A stretch of 64,000 nucleotides of DNA, taken from the NCBI GenBank assembly GCA_026004735.1, contig BPJS01000001.1, positions 2,170,001 to 2,234,000 of the forward strand, given 5' to 3'. Below the pieces are notes generated by a model. It searched no databases. It saw only the letters and a program-made list of their open reading frames with translations, and had not been told where the DNA came from. The position numbers and the translations under genes are program-made. This document shows, piece after piece, positions 34,232 to 43,724 of this stretch (positions are counted from its first letter, which is position 1; each line of letters opens with the position of its first letter). The DNA is from Isosphaeraceae bacterium. Its GTDB lineage: Bacteria; Planctomycetota; Planctomycetia; Isosphaerales; Isosphaeraceae.

Positions 34232-35461
34232 GTGCCGATCGACCTGACGAGTCGGGCATCGCCCCGGTCCGGTACCGGGCGCTGGGTTTGGATCGTGGCG
34301 GGCCTGGGGCCGCTGGCCGGGGTGGTGGTCTGGATCGCCTGGGCGCGGTCGGAGCAGCTCAGTCACGACTCGATCGAACGCGCTCTCGCCCAGCGTCAGT
34401 ATGATGTCGCGGCCCGACAGGCCGAACGGCTGACCCGCGACAACCCTCGCGACGCTCGTGCCTGGTTTTTGCTCGGTCGCGCCCGGGCCGGTTCCGGAGA
34501 TGCGGAGGCCGCGATCGCCGCCCTGGAGCAAATCCCCGACTGGTCGCTCCGAAAGCCAGATGCTCAGTTCTTCTCGGCACAACTGCTCAAGTCGCTGCAT
34601 CGGGGGCGTGAGGCCGAGGCGGCCTTCCGCGCCTACCTGGCCCGTGAGGCCCGGGGCGAGCCCGCCCCGCTGGCCGCCAGCGCTCGTCTCGAGCTGATGT
34701 CGCTCTACGCTATGGAGGAGCGATTCGAAGCCTTCCGGTCCATGTTCTGGGAAGTCTACCCGAGCCTCGACCGCGACGACCGCCTCGCCACCCTTACCAT
34801 GAGAATGCGGTCCGAATTCGAGCAATCCGCACCCGCTATCTCGCTCGATATTCTCGGCAAATTCGTTGCCGCCGATCCCGACGACCCCCACGCCCACGCC
34901 GGCCTGGCCGCTGCCCTCGATCACGCCGGCCGCCTCGACGAGGCCGAGGCCGAACTCCGCAAAGCCCATCAGCTCGCTCCCGACGATGTCGAGATCCGCG
35001 CCCGCTGGCTCGAGTCCCTGTATCGCCTCGGGCGAACCGACGAGCTCGAACAACAGCTCCGCCCGGACGCCGCCACCGGCACCGGCCACCCCACAATCGC
35101 CAGGCTGATCGGAATCACCGCGCAGGCGCGCGGCGATTGGTCCGAGGCGGCACGCTGGTTTGAACAGGCGGTCCGGCTTCGCCCCGACCTTCCCGAACTC
35201 CACCACCGTCTTTCCCAGGTCCTCGCCCGCCTCGGTCAGTCCGATCAGGCGGCCTTCCACGCGGCCGAACGCTCACGGCTGACCGAAGCCCGCGAAGCCC
35301 TGCGCAAGGCCTGGAACCAATTCGCAGACGCCTTCGAGTCCAACCCCAATTCCGTCGCGCCTGAGTTGCTCTGGGCGCTCTCCGACGCGTGTCAGGCCGC
35401 GGCCTGGCCCCGTGAGGCCCAGGCCTGGGCGGACTTGGCTCGTCAATTCTCTTCAGGCTGA
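34232..35461 (+). CDS. TPR-repeat protein with N-terminal membrane anchor
   Basis: 409 residues from the GTG at 34232, with GGAG about ten bases upstream. After a basic segment comes one hydrophobic helix (about 20-36: WIVAGLGPLAGVVVWIAW). From about 50 on, repeated 34-residue helical pairs are seen, for example ARAWFLLGRARAGSGDAEAAIAALEQIP, HAHAGLAAALDHAGRLDEAEAELRKAHQLAPD and ARWFEQAVRLRPDLPELHHRLSQVLARLG. TPR proteins scaffold complexes at the membrane. Single gene; partner unknown. Confidence 0.82.
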   Translation: MPIDLTSRASPRSGTGRWVWIVAGLGPLAGVVVWIAWARSEQLSHDSIERALAQRQYDVAARQAERLTRDNPRDARAWFLLGRARAGSGDAEAAIAALEQIPDWSLRKPDAQFFSAQLLKSLHRGREAEAAFRAYLAREARGEPAPLAASARLELMSLYAMEERFEAFRSMFWEVYPSLDRDDRLATLTMRMRSEFEQSAPAISLDILGKFVAADPDDPHAHAGLAAALDHAGRLDEAEAELRKAHQLAPDDVEIRARWLESLYRLGRTDELEQQLRPDAATGTGHPTIARLIGITAQARGDWSEAARWFEQAVRLRPDLPELHHRLSQVLARLGQSDQAAFHAAERSRLTEAREALRKAWNQFADAFESNPNSVAPELLWALSDACQAAAWPREAQAWADLARQFSSG

Positions 35462-35702
35462 CCCACCGAATCGTCCGTTGCGGAGGCCCTTACCGGCTTT
35501 TCTCGTGTAGCCGCTCTCCCCGCTAGATCCCGCCAGAACCGACCGGCTGGCATCCGCCACAGTCCCCGCTCCAAAACCCGGACGAGCCGCTCAATCCGCC
35601 GCTCTCGATCGGGCGATCTCTAACGGAGTCGTTTGCCAGATCGGGCGGAATGCGGGGCTCGCTCCCAAAATCTCTTCGATCAACAATCCCAGGAATCACC
35701 CG

Positions 35703-37787
35703 ATGATGGACCGAGTTTCGACCCGTCGCCGCCTCGGCTGGCTGCCCGTCAGCCTGATCTGCTTCGCGTCACTAGCGGCCGCCCCGGCCACGCCGAGCTA
35801 TTTCGGGATCGAGCGCTTGATGGCACGCATCGAGCAGGCCTGGAGCAGCCTCACCCCCGAGGCCAACCCCCACGCCGCATCCTGGAATGCCCTCTTCGCC
35901 GCCATTCGCCGCGACCTGCGCTCCTCGACCACATCGGCGGATGCCGATGACCGGCTCGACGCCCTCCGCCGACTCTACGAAGTTAGCGAATCGCTGGCCT
36001 CGACCACCTGGCCCCCAGCCGTCGAGCTCCGGGAAGAGCTCCGCCACTGGCTCCGCCCCCGCATGGCTCTGGCCTGGGCCGAGTACCGAACACTCGAGGC
36101 CGCTCAAGCCGCCGGCGACCAGGCACGCGATACCTGGCGCTCCTACGTCAAGGAAACGCTTCGTCCTGCGGTGCTCGCTGTCGAGTCGGCCAAGTCCGTT
36201 GAGCAGCGCGCCGCCGCCATCGCCCGGGTTCGCGAGGCCATCGACTCGGCCCGGAACGCGCCCGGTTCCGCCGCCCTGCCCGAGTCCCAGCGGTTGATCA
36301 CGGCCCTTGATGATTTGTACAACACACCCAACCTCGAGTTGATCCTCGACCATCGCGGAATCAGCTCCGCCATCCTCCAACGAGGCGGCATCGTCGAGCC
36401 AGGTCCCGTCTTTTTCCGGGGCCAGTGGTCCTACGTCACCCCTGGCCCAGTCACCGGAATCCGCTTTATCCCGACCGCCGACGGCTTTCAGATCGCCGTC
36501 AGCCAGGCTCTGACGAGCATCACTCCGATCCGGGGTTTCGAGCAGCAGATGCAGGCGGCCGATCCCCGCGCCCAACGCGCCACCCGCCTCTACAATTTCT
36601 CGGCGACCACCCGCGATGATGCCATCCTGACCATGTACATCGCCTTCCGCATGGCCAGCGGCCTGACCCTTCAACCGACCTATGTTCACAACGTCAACGC
36701 CCAGATCTGCACCACTCCGGAGCCAGGCGCGGGCTTTGGCCGATTGATCGCCTCCCTGATGGGCTTCGGGCAGCGGCGAATCACCAACCAGGTCTACCGG
36801 GGGGCCATCGGGCGGATGCGTCAGGAGGTCGCCTCCGGGGCCCAGGAATTGGGCGAGCTGCGCGCCAGCGAGCAGCAAGCGCGGTTGAATGCTCAAATCT
36901 CTTCCTGGATCAGCGATTCTCAGACGATTGCGGCTGGCGACTTCGGACTGGCCGATGTTCGTTTGGAAACCCACGCCAGCTTTGCCCGTGCATCCGGCCG
37001 CTTGCTCGGGCCGGACCGGCTTTCGCCGGGTGCCTTTATGCCGCAGCCGCTGAGCCTGCTCGATTACGCGCCGGGCATCACCGCCGACGTGCATCTCCCC
37101 TCGGCTTTGGAAACCGCCATCCGCGCCGCCTACAGCGATTCCGACTTTCTTTCCGTCAACAACGTCGTGCTCGAACCTCCGCCCCGGACTGAGCCTGGAA
37201 TTCCGCCGGCTGGTCAGCCTCGCCTCCAGACCAACCTCGACTATGCGTCATACGTTGCCCGACTCGACCAGTTTCTCCAGCAAAACCCCGGCCAAATCCC
37301 GAACCTGCTCCGAGTGAAGCGGCCCGAGGAGCCGCCGGTTGTCGGGACGGACGCCGCCGGCCATCTGGTCGTCTTGGTCCGTGACTTCGAGCTGGATCTG
37401 CCAGCTCCACCCACCGCGGCGCGCGGGAGTGCCATCACGGGACCGCCAGCGCGGGTCTACCGCCTTCGCAGTCCTCTGGCCGAGATCGTCCTGGATCTCG
37501 CGATCGAGTCGGACAGCGGCGGCGCTGCTCCCCGAGTTGTCGCCCGGGTGGCCGATTTCAGCCCCGGGCCCAAAGCCGAGGTCCTGGCTCTCAATCAGGA
37601 TGAGGATTCCGCCCAGATTCTGAACCCGATCACCGCCCGCGTCATCCTTGGCCTGTTCGAAACCCGACTCCGCGCAACGCCGCTCGCGGCTCCTCTGACC
37701 CTTTTCGGCCAGCAGCCGGTCATGCTCCAATCGGCATCGCCCCTCGACCCCAGCGGCTGGATCCGCCTGATCCTCCAGCCCCGATAA
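35703..37787 (+). CDS. Large secreted protein of unknown function
   Basis: 694 residues, ATG start with a second ATG following. A basic N-terminus plus hydrophobic core (LGWLPVSLICFASLAAAPA, about 11-29) is a signal peptide. Residues 60-250 are helical with a coiled tendency (AQAAGDQARDTW, VEQRAAAIARVREAIDSARNAP). The C-terminal ~430 residues are predicted beta-rich (VTPGPVTGIRFIPTADGFQIAVSQAL; LLRVKRPEEPPVVG; DLAIESDSGGAAPRVV). No Cys pairs or catalytic motif stands out. Planctomycetes encode many such exported proteins. Function not assigned. Confidence 0.7.
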   Translation: MMDRVSTRRRLGWLPVSLICFASLAAAPATPSYFGIERLMARIEQAWSSLTPEANPHAASWNALFAAIRRDLRSSTTSADADDRLDALRRLYEVSESLASTTWPPAVELREELRHWLRPRMALAWAEYRTLEAAQAAGDQARDTWRSYVKETLRPAVLAVESAKSVEQRAAAIARVREAIDSARNAPGSAALPESQRLITALDDLYNTPNLELILDHRGISSAILQRGGIVEPGPVFFRGQWSYVTPGPVTGIRFIPTADGFQIAVSQALTSITPIRGFEQQMQAADPRAQRATRLYNFSATTRDDAILTMYIAFRMASGLTLQPTYVHNVNAQICTTPEPGAGFGRLIASLMGFGQRRITNQVYRGAIGRMRQEVASGAQELGELRASEQQARLNAQISSWISDSQTIAAGDFGLADVRLETHASFARASGRLLGPDRLSPGAFMPQPLSLLDYAPGITADVHLPSALETAIRAAYSDSDFLSVNNVVLEPPPRTEPGIPPAGQPRLQTNLDYASYVARLDQFLQQNPGQIPNLLRVKRPEEPPVVGTDAAGHLVVLVRDFELDLPAPPTAARGSAITGPPARVYRLRSPLAEIVLDLAIESDSGGAAPRVVARVADFSPGPKAEVLALNQDEDSAQILNPITARVILGLFETRLRATPLAAPLTLFGQQPVMLQSASPLDPSGWIRLILQPR

Positions 37788-37898
37788 ACCGGTTCATGGC
37801 AAACCGGGTCTCCTCGTCCCCGCTCCGACCGTCCGGACCGGGCACGCCAGCACCCGACGCATCCTCCCTCCTTGCCTAGCACCCTAGGAGATCGAACT

Positions 37899-38582
37899 GT
37901 GTCCACGTCTCCATCCCCCGGCCTGGCCATCTTCGACCATGACGGGGTCTTGGTTGATTCCTACCAGCTTCATCTCGAGTCATGGCTGGAACTGGGCCGG
38001 CGGACCGGCCTCCCGTTCACGGAAGCTCTGATCCACCGAACCTTCGGCATGACCAATCCCAGCATCTTTCGGGAACTGCTCGGCGATTCGCTAGGTCCCG
38101 ACGAAATCAGCCGCTACGCCGACCTCAAGGAGGAGTGCTACCGAACGGCTGCGCGCAACCGCCTGACCCTCATGCCCGGTGTCCGTGATCTCCTTGACCA
38201 GCTCAGCCAGGCCGGCGTCCGCCTCGCCATTGGGTCGAGCGGACCACGGCCCAACCTCGACCTGACGGTCGAACTCTGTGGATTGACCGACCGCTTCTCC
38301 GCCATCGTATCCCTCGAAGACATCAGCCGCGGTAAGCCCGATCCCGAGGTCTTTCTCCTCGCAGCGCGCAAGGCCGGCATCGAACCCTCCCGGGCGATCG
38401 TCTTCGAGGATGCCCCGGTCGGCATCGAGGCCGCTCGCGCTGCCGGGATGTGGGCCGTCGGTATCGGAACCACCCATCCCCTGGAGAAACTCCGCGACGC
38501 CGGCGCGCACGAAGTCGTTCCCGACCTGCGCGACTACGACTTCCGTCCCTGGCTCGCACGGCTTACCCTTGGATCGGACTGA
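37899..38582 (+). CDS. HAD-superfamily phosphatase (beta-phosphoglucomutase-like)
   Basis: 227 residues from the GTG at 37899, with AGGAG eight bases upstream; a TTG at 37872 is an alternative. HAD motif I is FDHDGVLVD (aspartate nucleophile about residue 10), motif II LAIGSSGPRPN (Ser), the Lys motif RGKPDPEVFL and motif III VFEDAPVGIEAARAAGM. The small alpha-helical cap between motifs I and II fits the PGM-like group (sugar phosphate phosphatases or mutases). It sits 36 bases before gpsA and may be co-transcribed. Confidence 0.88.
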   Translation: MSTSPSPGLAIFDHDGVLVDSYQLHLESWLELGRRTGLPFTEALIHRTFGMTNPSIFRELLGDSLGPDEISRYADLKEECYRTAARNRLTLMPGVRDLLDQLSQAGVRLAIGSSGPRPNLDLTVELCGLTDRFSAIVSLEDISRGKPDPEVFLLAARKAGIEPSRAIVFEDAPVGIEAARAAGMWAVGIGTTHPLEKLRDAGAHEVVPDLRDYDFRPWLARLTLGSD

Positions 38583-38618
38583 CGATCCGACCAGCGGCTT
38601 CGCCTCATTCGCCTGACC

Positions 38619-39647
38619 ATGCCCTCCAACTTGCCTGCCGGAGCGGACCAACCCGACTCGGTTTCCATACTCGGTTCTGGCGGAATGGGAACCGCTCTGG
38701 CAACTCTGCTCGCGCGACGTTGCGTGCGGGTCCGCCTCTGGGCCCGCGACCCCGACCTCGCCGATCACATCCAAAAAACCCGACGCAACCCACGCCACCT
38801 GTCGGATCTCGAGCTGCCGCCGGAGGTCACTTGCACCGCCGATGCTGCCACAGCCCTTGAGGACGCCCGCTTCCTGATCGTCGCTATCCCCTCTGCGTAC
38901 CTCCGGGACACGCTTCGGGTCTTCGCGTCTAGGTTGCAGCCCGATCTGCCCGTGCTCAGCGTCGTCAAGGGGATCGAGAACCAGACCTTCGCCCGACCCA
39001 GCCAGTTGATCGCCCAAATCCTCGGTCCCCGGCCCGTCGCCGTTCTGACCGGCCCGGGTCATGCCGAGGAGCTAGTCCAGGAGTTGCCCGCCTCGATGGT
39101 GGTCGCCGGCCCCGATCCCGAGTGGAATCGTTGGATCCAGCAAACGCTCAGCCACCACCGGCTCCGCGTCTACACTAACAACGACGCCATCGGCGTTGAG
39201 TGGGCCGGCGCACTCAAAAATATTCTGGGCATCGCCGCCGGGATCTGCGAGGGCCTCGGTTTCGGAGACAATGCCAAGGCAGCGCTGCTGACTCGCGGCC
39301 TGGTCGAAATGAGCCGCTTCGCCGTCGCCCAAGGCGCCCATCCCGCCACATTCTACGGCCTGGCCGGCGTGGGCGACGTGATCACCACCTGCTACAGCCC
39401 CTTCGGCCGCAACCGGGCGGTGGGTGTCCGCATCGGCCGAGGCGAGAGCCTCGACCAGATCCTCCGCTCGATGCGCGACGTCGCCGAGGGCGTTCCCACC
39501 ACCCGCAGCGTCCATACCTTGGCCGCGGCCCAGGGCGTCGAGATGCCGATCACCCGGGAGGTTTACGCCATCCTCTTCGAGAACAAACCCCCACGCGACG
39601 CCTTGACCGACCTCATGCTCCGTCCTCCCAAGGGAGAATGCGCATGA
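38619..39647 (+). CDS. gpsA: NAD(P)-dependent glycerol-3-phosphate dehydrogenase
   Basis: 342 residues. N-terminal Rossmann motif GSGGMGTALATLL (about 19-31), later VVKGIENQT, GPGHAEE (substrate region) and GALKNILGIAAGICEGLGFGDNAKAAL, with the catalytic Lys and the glycerol-phosphate pocket; GLAGVGDVITTC and GVPTTRSVH complete the family. Makes sn-glycerol-3-phosphate for phospholipid head-group synthesis. Length fits (330-350). The stop overlaps the next start (ATGA). Confidence 0.95.
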   Translation: MPSNLPAGADQPDSVSILGSGGMGTALATLLARRCVRVRLWARDPDLADHIQKTRRNPRHLSDLELPPEVTCTADAATALEDARFLIVAIPSAYLRDTLRVFASRLQPDLPVLSVVKGIENQTFARPSQLIAQILGPRPVAVLTGPGHAEELVQELPASMVVAGPDPEWNRWIQQTLSHHRLRVYTNNDAIGVEWAGALKNILGIAAGICEGLGFGDNAKAALLTRGLVEMSRFAVAQGAHPATFYGLAGVGDVITTCYSPFGRNRAVGVRIGRGESLDQILRSMRDVAEGVPTTRSVHTLAAAQGVEMPITREVYAILFENKPPRDALTDLMLRPPKGECA

Positions 39648-40240
39648 TGGACATCCTCCCGACGCCACCTGTCCGGGAATGCGGCATCGCGCTCAAGGAA
39701 TGGGCGGGCATTTGCCAGGCGCTCGGCGAAGGCCGCCAGATCCTGCTGCTCCGCAAGGGTGGTCTCTCCGACTCAACCGGACCCAGCTTCCTCCGGGCCT
39801 CCCAATTCTGGCTCTATCCCACAGCAACCCACGAGGCTGACCAGGGGCTTCGCCCCGAGTTCGCTCGGCCTGCGCCGATCGACCCCGCCTCACGACGACA
39901 GATCCAGCTCTTAGCCTCGGTTGACCTGCTCGCACCGGTTCGAGACGTCGATCAGGCCTGTCGGCTTGCCGAACAGACCGCCTGGACCACCGAGACCGTG
40001 CTTCGCCGCTTCCACTACCGCTCCCCGGGGCTTTGGGCGATCCTGACCCGTGTCTATCGCATCGAGCAACCCTGGGTGCTCCCCGCCGATGTCGACGATT
40101 CGGGCTGTAGCTCCTGGATCACCCTCACGCGACCCGTTCCGGTCGGAGCCTGCCAGCCCGTCCTGGACGAGCCTCGCTTCCAGGCACTCCGACGGCAGAT
40201 CGCCGCCGACCTTCCCGCGAACGGGATCGAACGCCCATGA
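39644..40240 (+). CDS. DUF1802 family protein
   Basis: 198 residues from the ATG at 39644, overlapping the gpsA stop; ATG 39638 is also in frame. The opening ALKEWAGICQALGEGRQILLLRKGGLSD and the PSFLRASQFWLYPTATHEADQGLRP stretch are the hallmark of DUF1802, a small family of unknown function, common near housekeeping genes in cyanobacteria and planctomycetes. The middle KGG/R-rich part suggests nucleic-acid or nucleotide contact, but no role is established. The stop overlaps the rhomboid start. Confidence 0.75.
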   Translation: MMDILPTPPVRECGIALKEWAGICQALGEGRQILLLRKGGLSDSTGPSFLRASQFWLYPTATHEADQGLRPEFARPAPIDPASRRQIQLLASVDLLAPVRDVDQACRLAEQTAWTTETVLRRFHYRSPGLWAILTRVYRIEQPWVLPADVDDSGCSSWITLTRPVPVGACQPVLDEPRFQALRRQIAADLPANGIERP

Positions 40241-41589
40241 ACTCCGCGGCAGCCGACGACCGCGCCCGATCGCCCCAACCGGACGACGCCACCGGCGTCG
40301 ACGGCCCGGACCGCTATCCCGCCACACTTTTGCTGTGTGCGATCTGGACCACGCTCTACCTGCTGATGGCCTGGCATCAGGGAACCCTTCACGCCAACCC
40401 GGCCAGTTGGCTCTCGGGCGGAATCCGCCCGCAGACCGCCTACATTTTCGGCGCACTGACCACCGCCGATATCCAACGGGGCGAACTCTGGCGGCTGTTG
40501 ACAGCCACCATGCTCCACTTCAGCTTCGTGCACCTGGCCATCAACGCCTGGGTCTTGTTCCAGCTCGGCCGGATGATCGAACCCTGGTACGGTTCCTCAC
40601 TTTTTGTGACGGCATACGTCGTCATTGGTGGCGGGGCCAACCTGATCGCCGCCCTACTCCGGCCCTGGACCGGTCAATCCGTCTGGCTTCAAAGCGGCGG
40701 CGGTTCGGGCGTCATTTGCGGACTCATCGCTCTGGTCGGCTACGTGGGCTGGCGAACGCGAACCCGTTTCGGCGCCTACATGCTCCGCCAGATGGCCATC
40801 CAGTTGCTTCTGATCGGCGCCATGGGCTGGCTGATACCCCAAATCGACAATCTGGTCCACGCCGCGGGCGCCTTCATGGGCCTCCTCGTCGGTCTCGCCG
40901 ATCGACCAATGCTGGCCGAGGCCGGCAAGCCCATCGCACGCTTGATCGGCACGGCTGCAACCATCCTGCTTGCCGCAGCCGGCCTGGCTCAGGCCCAGAC
41001 TCAGCAACGTCAAGAACAACTCCAACGCGACCTGCTCCAACGCGTCGCTCGCCTCGACGTCGCTCGCCGGTCCCTCGGGCTTGCCGCTGCCGCGGTCCGC
41101 GACCTCGCCTCCCAGCCCGACTCGCCCGACTATCCCTCGTGGCTCCGGCGCGACGCCGCACGTTCCCTATTGACCTCCGCATTAAACTCCCTCCGTTCCG
41201 AACCGACCCTCAGCGCGAAAGCCTCCGAGGATCTGGAACGCTTCGTCCGCCTCGGTTCGATCGCGCTGACACGCCGGCCCGACCCTGCGCAGCTCCGCCT
41301 CCTGCGCCAGTCCGAGCAGCGGCTCTCCTCTCTTCTGGTCGAGGAGCAACAGGCCTTGATTCGCCAGCTTCAAGAGCTGGAACGACATCGCGGCCCCGTC
41401 AAGATCCGCCTACCCGTCACCATGTCGCTCACAGTCGACCGGTCCGCAGGTCAAATTTACGCCCTCGCGGTGCCAGGGGCGGAACCGTCGGCTCTTCAAG
41501 CCACGCACCAGATCCTCGAGCGTCCGGATCGGCTGCTCGTACTCGGTAAAGTAACACCCCACGACCTCGCGCTCATGCGCATCGCTTGA
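40237..41589 (+). CDS. Rhomboid family intramembrane serine protease with C-terminal helical domain
   Basis: 450 residues. About six membrane helices in 28-225. The catalytic dyad is visible: Ser157 in GGGSGVICG and His208 in DNLVHAAGAF. The helix-1 region has the family GELWRLLTATMLHFSFVHLAIN. A cytoplasmic C-terminal domain (~230-450) is helical and Arg-rich, with no known fold. The protease would cleave transmembrane substrates. The last 60 codons (41410-41589) are antisense to the PHP gene, so the C-terminus may be a chance extension into it. Upstream DUF1802 gene coupled by ATGA. Confidence 0.85.
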   Translation: MNSAAADDRARSPQPDDATGVDGPDRYPATLLLCAIWTTLYLLMAWHQGTLHANPASWLSGGIRPQTAYIFGALTTADIQRGELWRLLTATMLHFSFVHLAINAWVLFQLGRMIEPWYGSSLFVTAYVVIGGGANLIAALLRPWTGQSVWLQSGGGSGVICGLIALVGYVGWRTRTRFGAYMLRQMAIQLLLIGAMGWLIPQIDNLVHAAGAFMGLLVGLADRPMLAEAGKPIARLIGTAATILLAAAGLAQAQTQQRQEQLQRDLLQRVARLDVARRSLGLAAAAVRDLASQPDSPDYPSWLRRDAARSLLTSALNSLRSEPTLSAKASEDLERFVRLGSIALTRRPDPAQLRLLRQSEQRLSSLLVEEQQALIRQLQELERHRGPVKIRLPVTMSLTVDRSAGQIYALAVPGAEPSALQATHQILERPDRLLVLGKVTPHDLALMRIA

Positions 41590-42069
41590 TCCAGTTCGCC
41601 CGCACCCCAACCGCCTCCAGACTTGCTCCGTGCGTTCCCGCGTCGCCAGGGTCATGTTGTTGGAGACCAGCTCGAGCGCATCGAGCCGAACCCCGTACTC
41701 CCGCGCGATTGCCTCGAAATCCTGATCCCAGCGGAACGGATGCGCGGCCACGATCGCTGCCCCCCGCCGCCCCACCACCTCCAGCAAATCCGCCAGCGGA
41801 ATCCCCGGCTCCAGATCCTTCAGATCCTTCAACCCGTAGACCAGGAAATGGCCTTCCCGCGCCGAGACCTCCACCCCGGCCAGGACCACCAACCCCGGCG
41901 CTCGGCGCCGCAATTCCTCCAATTCTTCCTCGGCCCACAAGATGTCGTGCTCGGTGATCACCACCCCATCCAGTCCAGCCGCTCGTGCCTGTTCGAGCAA
42001 CTCCTCAGGGTCCAGCAGACTGTCTGGCGAGTAACGAGACGTATGCACATGCTGGTCAATTCGCATCAT
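41410..42069 (-). CDS. PHP-domain phosphoesterase
   Basis: 219 residues. PHP metal motifs in order: D-QHVHTSRYSPDS (D5, H7, H9), GVVITEHDILWA, GVEVSAREGHFLVYG, AAIVAAHPFRW and SDAHERE (163-165). All metal-ligand positions are present, so an active tri-nuclear phosphoesterase is likely. Closest to small free-standing PHP proteins (histidinol-phosphatase-like or RNase AM/YciV-like). The last 180 bases, including the SDAH codons, overlap the 3' end of the rhomboid gene on the other strand. Confidence 0.88.
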   Translation of the reverse strand: MMRIDQHVHTSRYSPDSLLDPEELLEQARAAGLDGVVITEHDILWAEEELEELRRRAPGLVVLAGVEVSAREGHFLVYGLKDLKDLEPGIPLADLLEVVGRRGAAIVAAHPFRWDQDFEAIAREYGVRLDALELVSNNMTLATRERTEQVWRRLGCGRTGSSDAHEREVVGCYFTEYEQPIRTLEDLVRGLKSRRFRPWHREGVNLTCGPVDCERHGDG

Positions 42070-42147
42070 GATCTGAGCTCACCCCATTGGAACCCTTCTC
42101 GTTATGTAGACCAGGCCTGAACTGACCGACCGACGATCCCGCGACCG

Positions 42148-42840
42148 TCATAATCCCTCATCGACGTGAAGCGCACCGGTCTGCTCGATCCGCAGATAGC
42201 GCGTGCCTTCGATCCAATCGCCCAGCACCACCAGACGCGGCGGGCCTGGCTCGTCAGCCACTCGATGCACGTGGCCGTAGATCAGCAGGTCGGGCGGGTC
42301 CGGCATCGACTGGGCGCGGGCCCGGTACGCGGCGATCATCCGCAACTCGGCCGCTGCGCGGGTTCGCTCGTTGGTTGCGTCGAGCAGTCGCTCGAGCGCT
42401 CGGGCGCACGGCTCAGGCAGCCGCGCGAAACTCTCCAGAAAGACCCGCCCTTCCATCCACGACTTCCACTTCGGCTTCTCCTTGAACAGGTGGCCATGCG
42501 CCAGCTCCAATTGCAGCCCGTGCGACTCGACCCGGAGCGGTTGCGCGTCGATCTCAACGCCAAACCAGCGGGCGTAGAGCGGCCCCATCCAGGCATCGTG
42601 ATTCCCGAGCAGGATTCGCAACACCCCGCCTCGCTCCCGAAACCGGATCAATGCCGCCAGACCGGCACACCGAAGCGGATTCACGTTCCGCTGCCGGCTC
42701 GTAAACCAAAAATCGCACAGATCACCGACAACGAAGAGCCGATCCCCGCCTCCCAGGCCCTCGACCACCCGCGCCAGCCTCTCTCCGCGGTCGGGTCGAT
42801 CGAGCCTTAAGTGAACATCGCTCAAAACCACGTCGGACAA
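42148..42840 (-). CDS. lpxH: UDP-2,3-diacylglucosamine diphosphatase-like metallophosphoesterase
   Basis: 230 residues from the TTG at 42840, chosen for the GGAGG eight bases upstream; it overlaps the end of the upstream MBL gene by 19 bases. Calcineurin-type metal motifs: LSDVHL, GDLCDFW, LLGNHDAWM, LAHGH and YGHVHRV. The layout GDLCDFWF...GNHD...H-G-H...GHVH fits LpxH, which cuts UDP-2,3-diacylglucosamine in lipid A synthesis. Planctomycetes carry lipid A genes, so this role is plausible, but other LpxH-like phosphoesterases exist; the symbol is tentative. Confidence 0.78.
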   Translation of the reverse strand: MSDVVLSDVHLRLDRPDRGERLARVVEGLGGGDRLFVVGDLCDFWFTSRQRNVNPLRCAGLAALIRFRERGGVLRILLGNHDAWMGPLYARWFGVEIDAQPLRVESHGLQLELAHGHLFKEKPKWKSWMEGRVFLESFARLPEPCARALERLLDATNERTRAAAELRMIAAYRARAQSMPDPPDLLIYGHVHRVADEPGPPRLVVLGDWIEGTRYLRIEQTGALHVDEGL

Positions 42841-43724
42841 TCCACCCGCCTCCGCACCCGGACCAGCCGCCGCCCTGACCGCCGCTGGCCGGCTCCTCTC
42901 CGAGGCCGATCCAGCCGAAGATCCGGCCAAGGCTCGTCGGCCCGTGCCACATGCACTTCGATCCGGCGCGGTACGTCCGACAGCGCCTCGCGGGCCGCTT
43001 CCACGGCAAGCCCGGGCCGGTTGCACTCCGCACTCAGATGAAGCAAAACAACCACACCCGGGCGCCCAGGCCGCGACCGCGACAACACCGCACGCAGCAA
43101 CTCCCCTCCCTGTTCATTCGACAAATGACCCCGATGTCCCATCACCCGCCGAATCAAAAAAGCCGGTCGGCCCGAAGCTTTCTGAAGCTCCACGTCGTGA
43201 TTGAACTCAAGGGCCAGCAGATCGACGTCGGCCAGGGCATCGGCCTGGCGAGCGGTCCACATGCCCGTGTCGGCCAGATAGCCGACCGACAGGCTCCGGC
43301 CCCGGCCCACCCGGCCCTCGATTCGAAACCCGAACGTCGCCGCGTCGTCGTGGTAGGCCTCGACCGGCTCGAGCCGCAGGCCGCCTCCGGTGAGCCAGGG
43401 CCGATCATCATAGGTCCGCAACAACCCACGCCGCTCTACCTCATGCACCTCGCCCGACTCAGCCAGCGCAGCCCGATGCGCTTCGTGGCAGTAGACCCGG
43501 ATGCCCCGGTTGGCGAGCCGTCCCAAGGTTCCCCGGGCCACATGGTCGCGATGGGTGTGCGTCAGAACGGCCGCACCGATCTGGTCCCAGCCGGCTCCCA
43601 GTCGCCCGAGCCGTTCCTCGAGCACTCGCGGTGTCAATCCCACGTCGATCAACAATCCCGGTCCATCAGCCTGGACAAGGCTCGCATTGCCTTGCGAGCC
43701 GCTGCCCAACACGGCAAATCGCAT
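42822..43724 (-). CDS. MBL-fold metallohydrolase (WalJ/YycJ-like)
   Basis: 300 residues from the ATG at 43724 with GGAGG four bases upstream. N-terminus MRFAVLGSGSQGNASLV is typical of the WalJ/YycJ group. Metal cluster H-x-H-x-D-H in LTHTHRDHV, then GYLADTGMW (Asp), EFNHDVELQ and MGHRGHLSNEQ (His). WalJ proteins are 5'-3' DNA exonuclease-like enzymes linked to replication/cell-wall control in Firmicutes; in this phylum the role is untested. The C-terminal ~45 residues are Arg-rich and non-conserved. Coupled to the LpxH-like gene. Confidence 0.87.
   Translation of the reverse strand: MRFAVLGSGSQGNASLVQADGPGLLIDVGLTPRVLEERLGRLGAGWDQIGAAVLTHTHRDHVARGTLGRLANRGIRVYCHEAHRAALAESGEVHEVERRGLLRTYDDRPWLTGGGLRLEPVEAYHDDAATFGFRIEGRVGRGRSLSVGYLADTGMWTARQADALADVDLLALEFNHDVELQKASGRPAFLIRRVMGHRGHLSNEQGGELLRAVLSRSRPGRPGVVVLLHLSAECNRPGLAVEAAREALSDVPRRIEVHVARADEPWPDLRLDRPRRGAGQRRSGRRLVRVRRRVDCPTWF

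Noticed and set aside
39200..39643. N-terminal extension of the DUF1802-like protein
   Set aside because: It lies out of frame over gpsA; the ATG at 39644 overlaps the gpsA stop and gives the family N-terminus.
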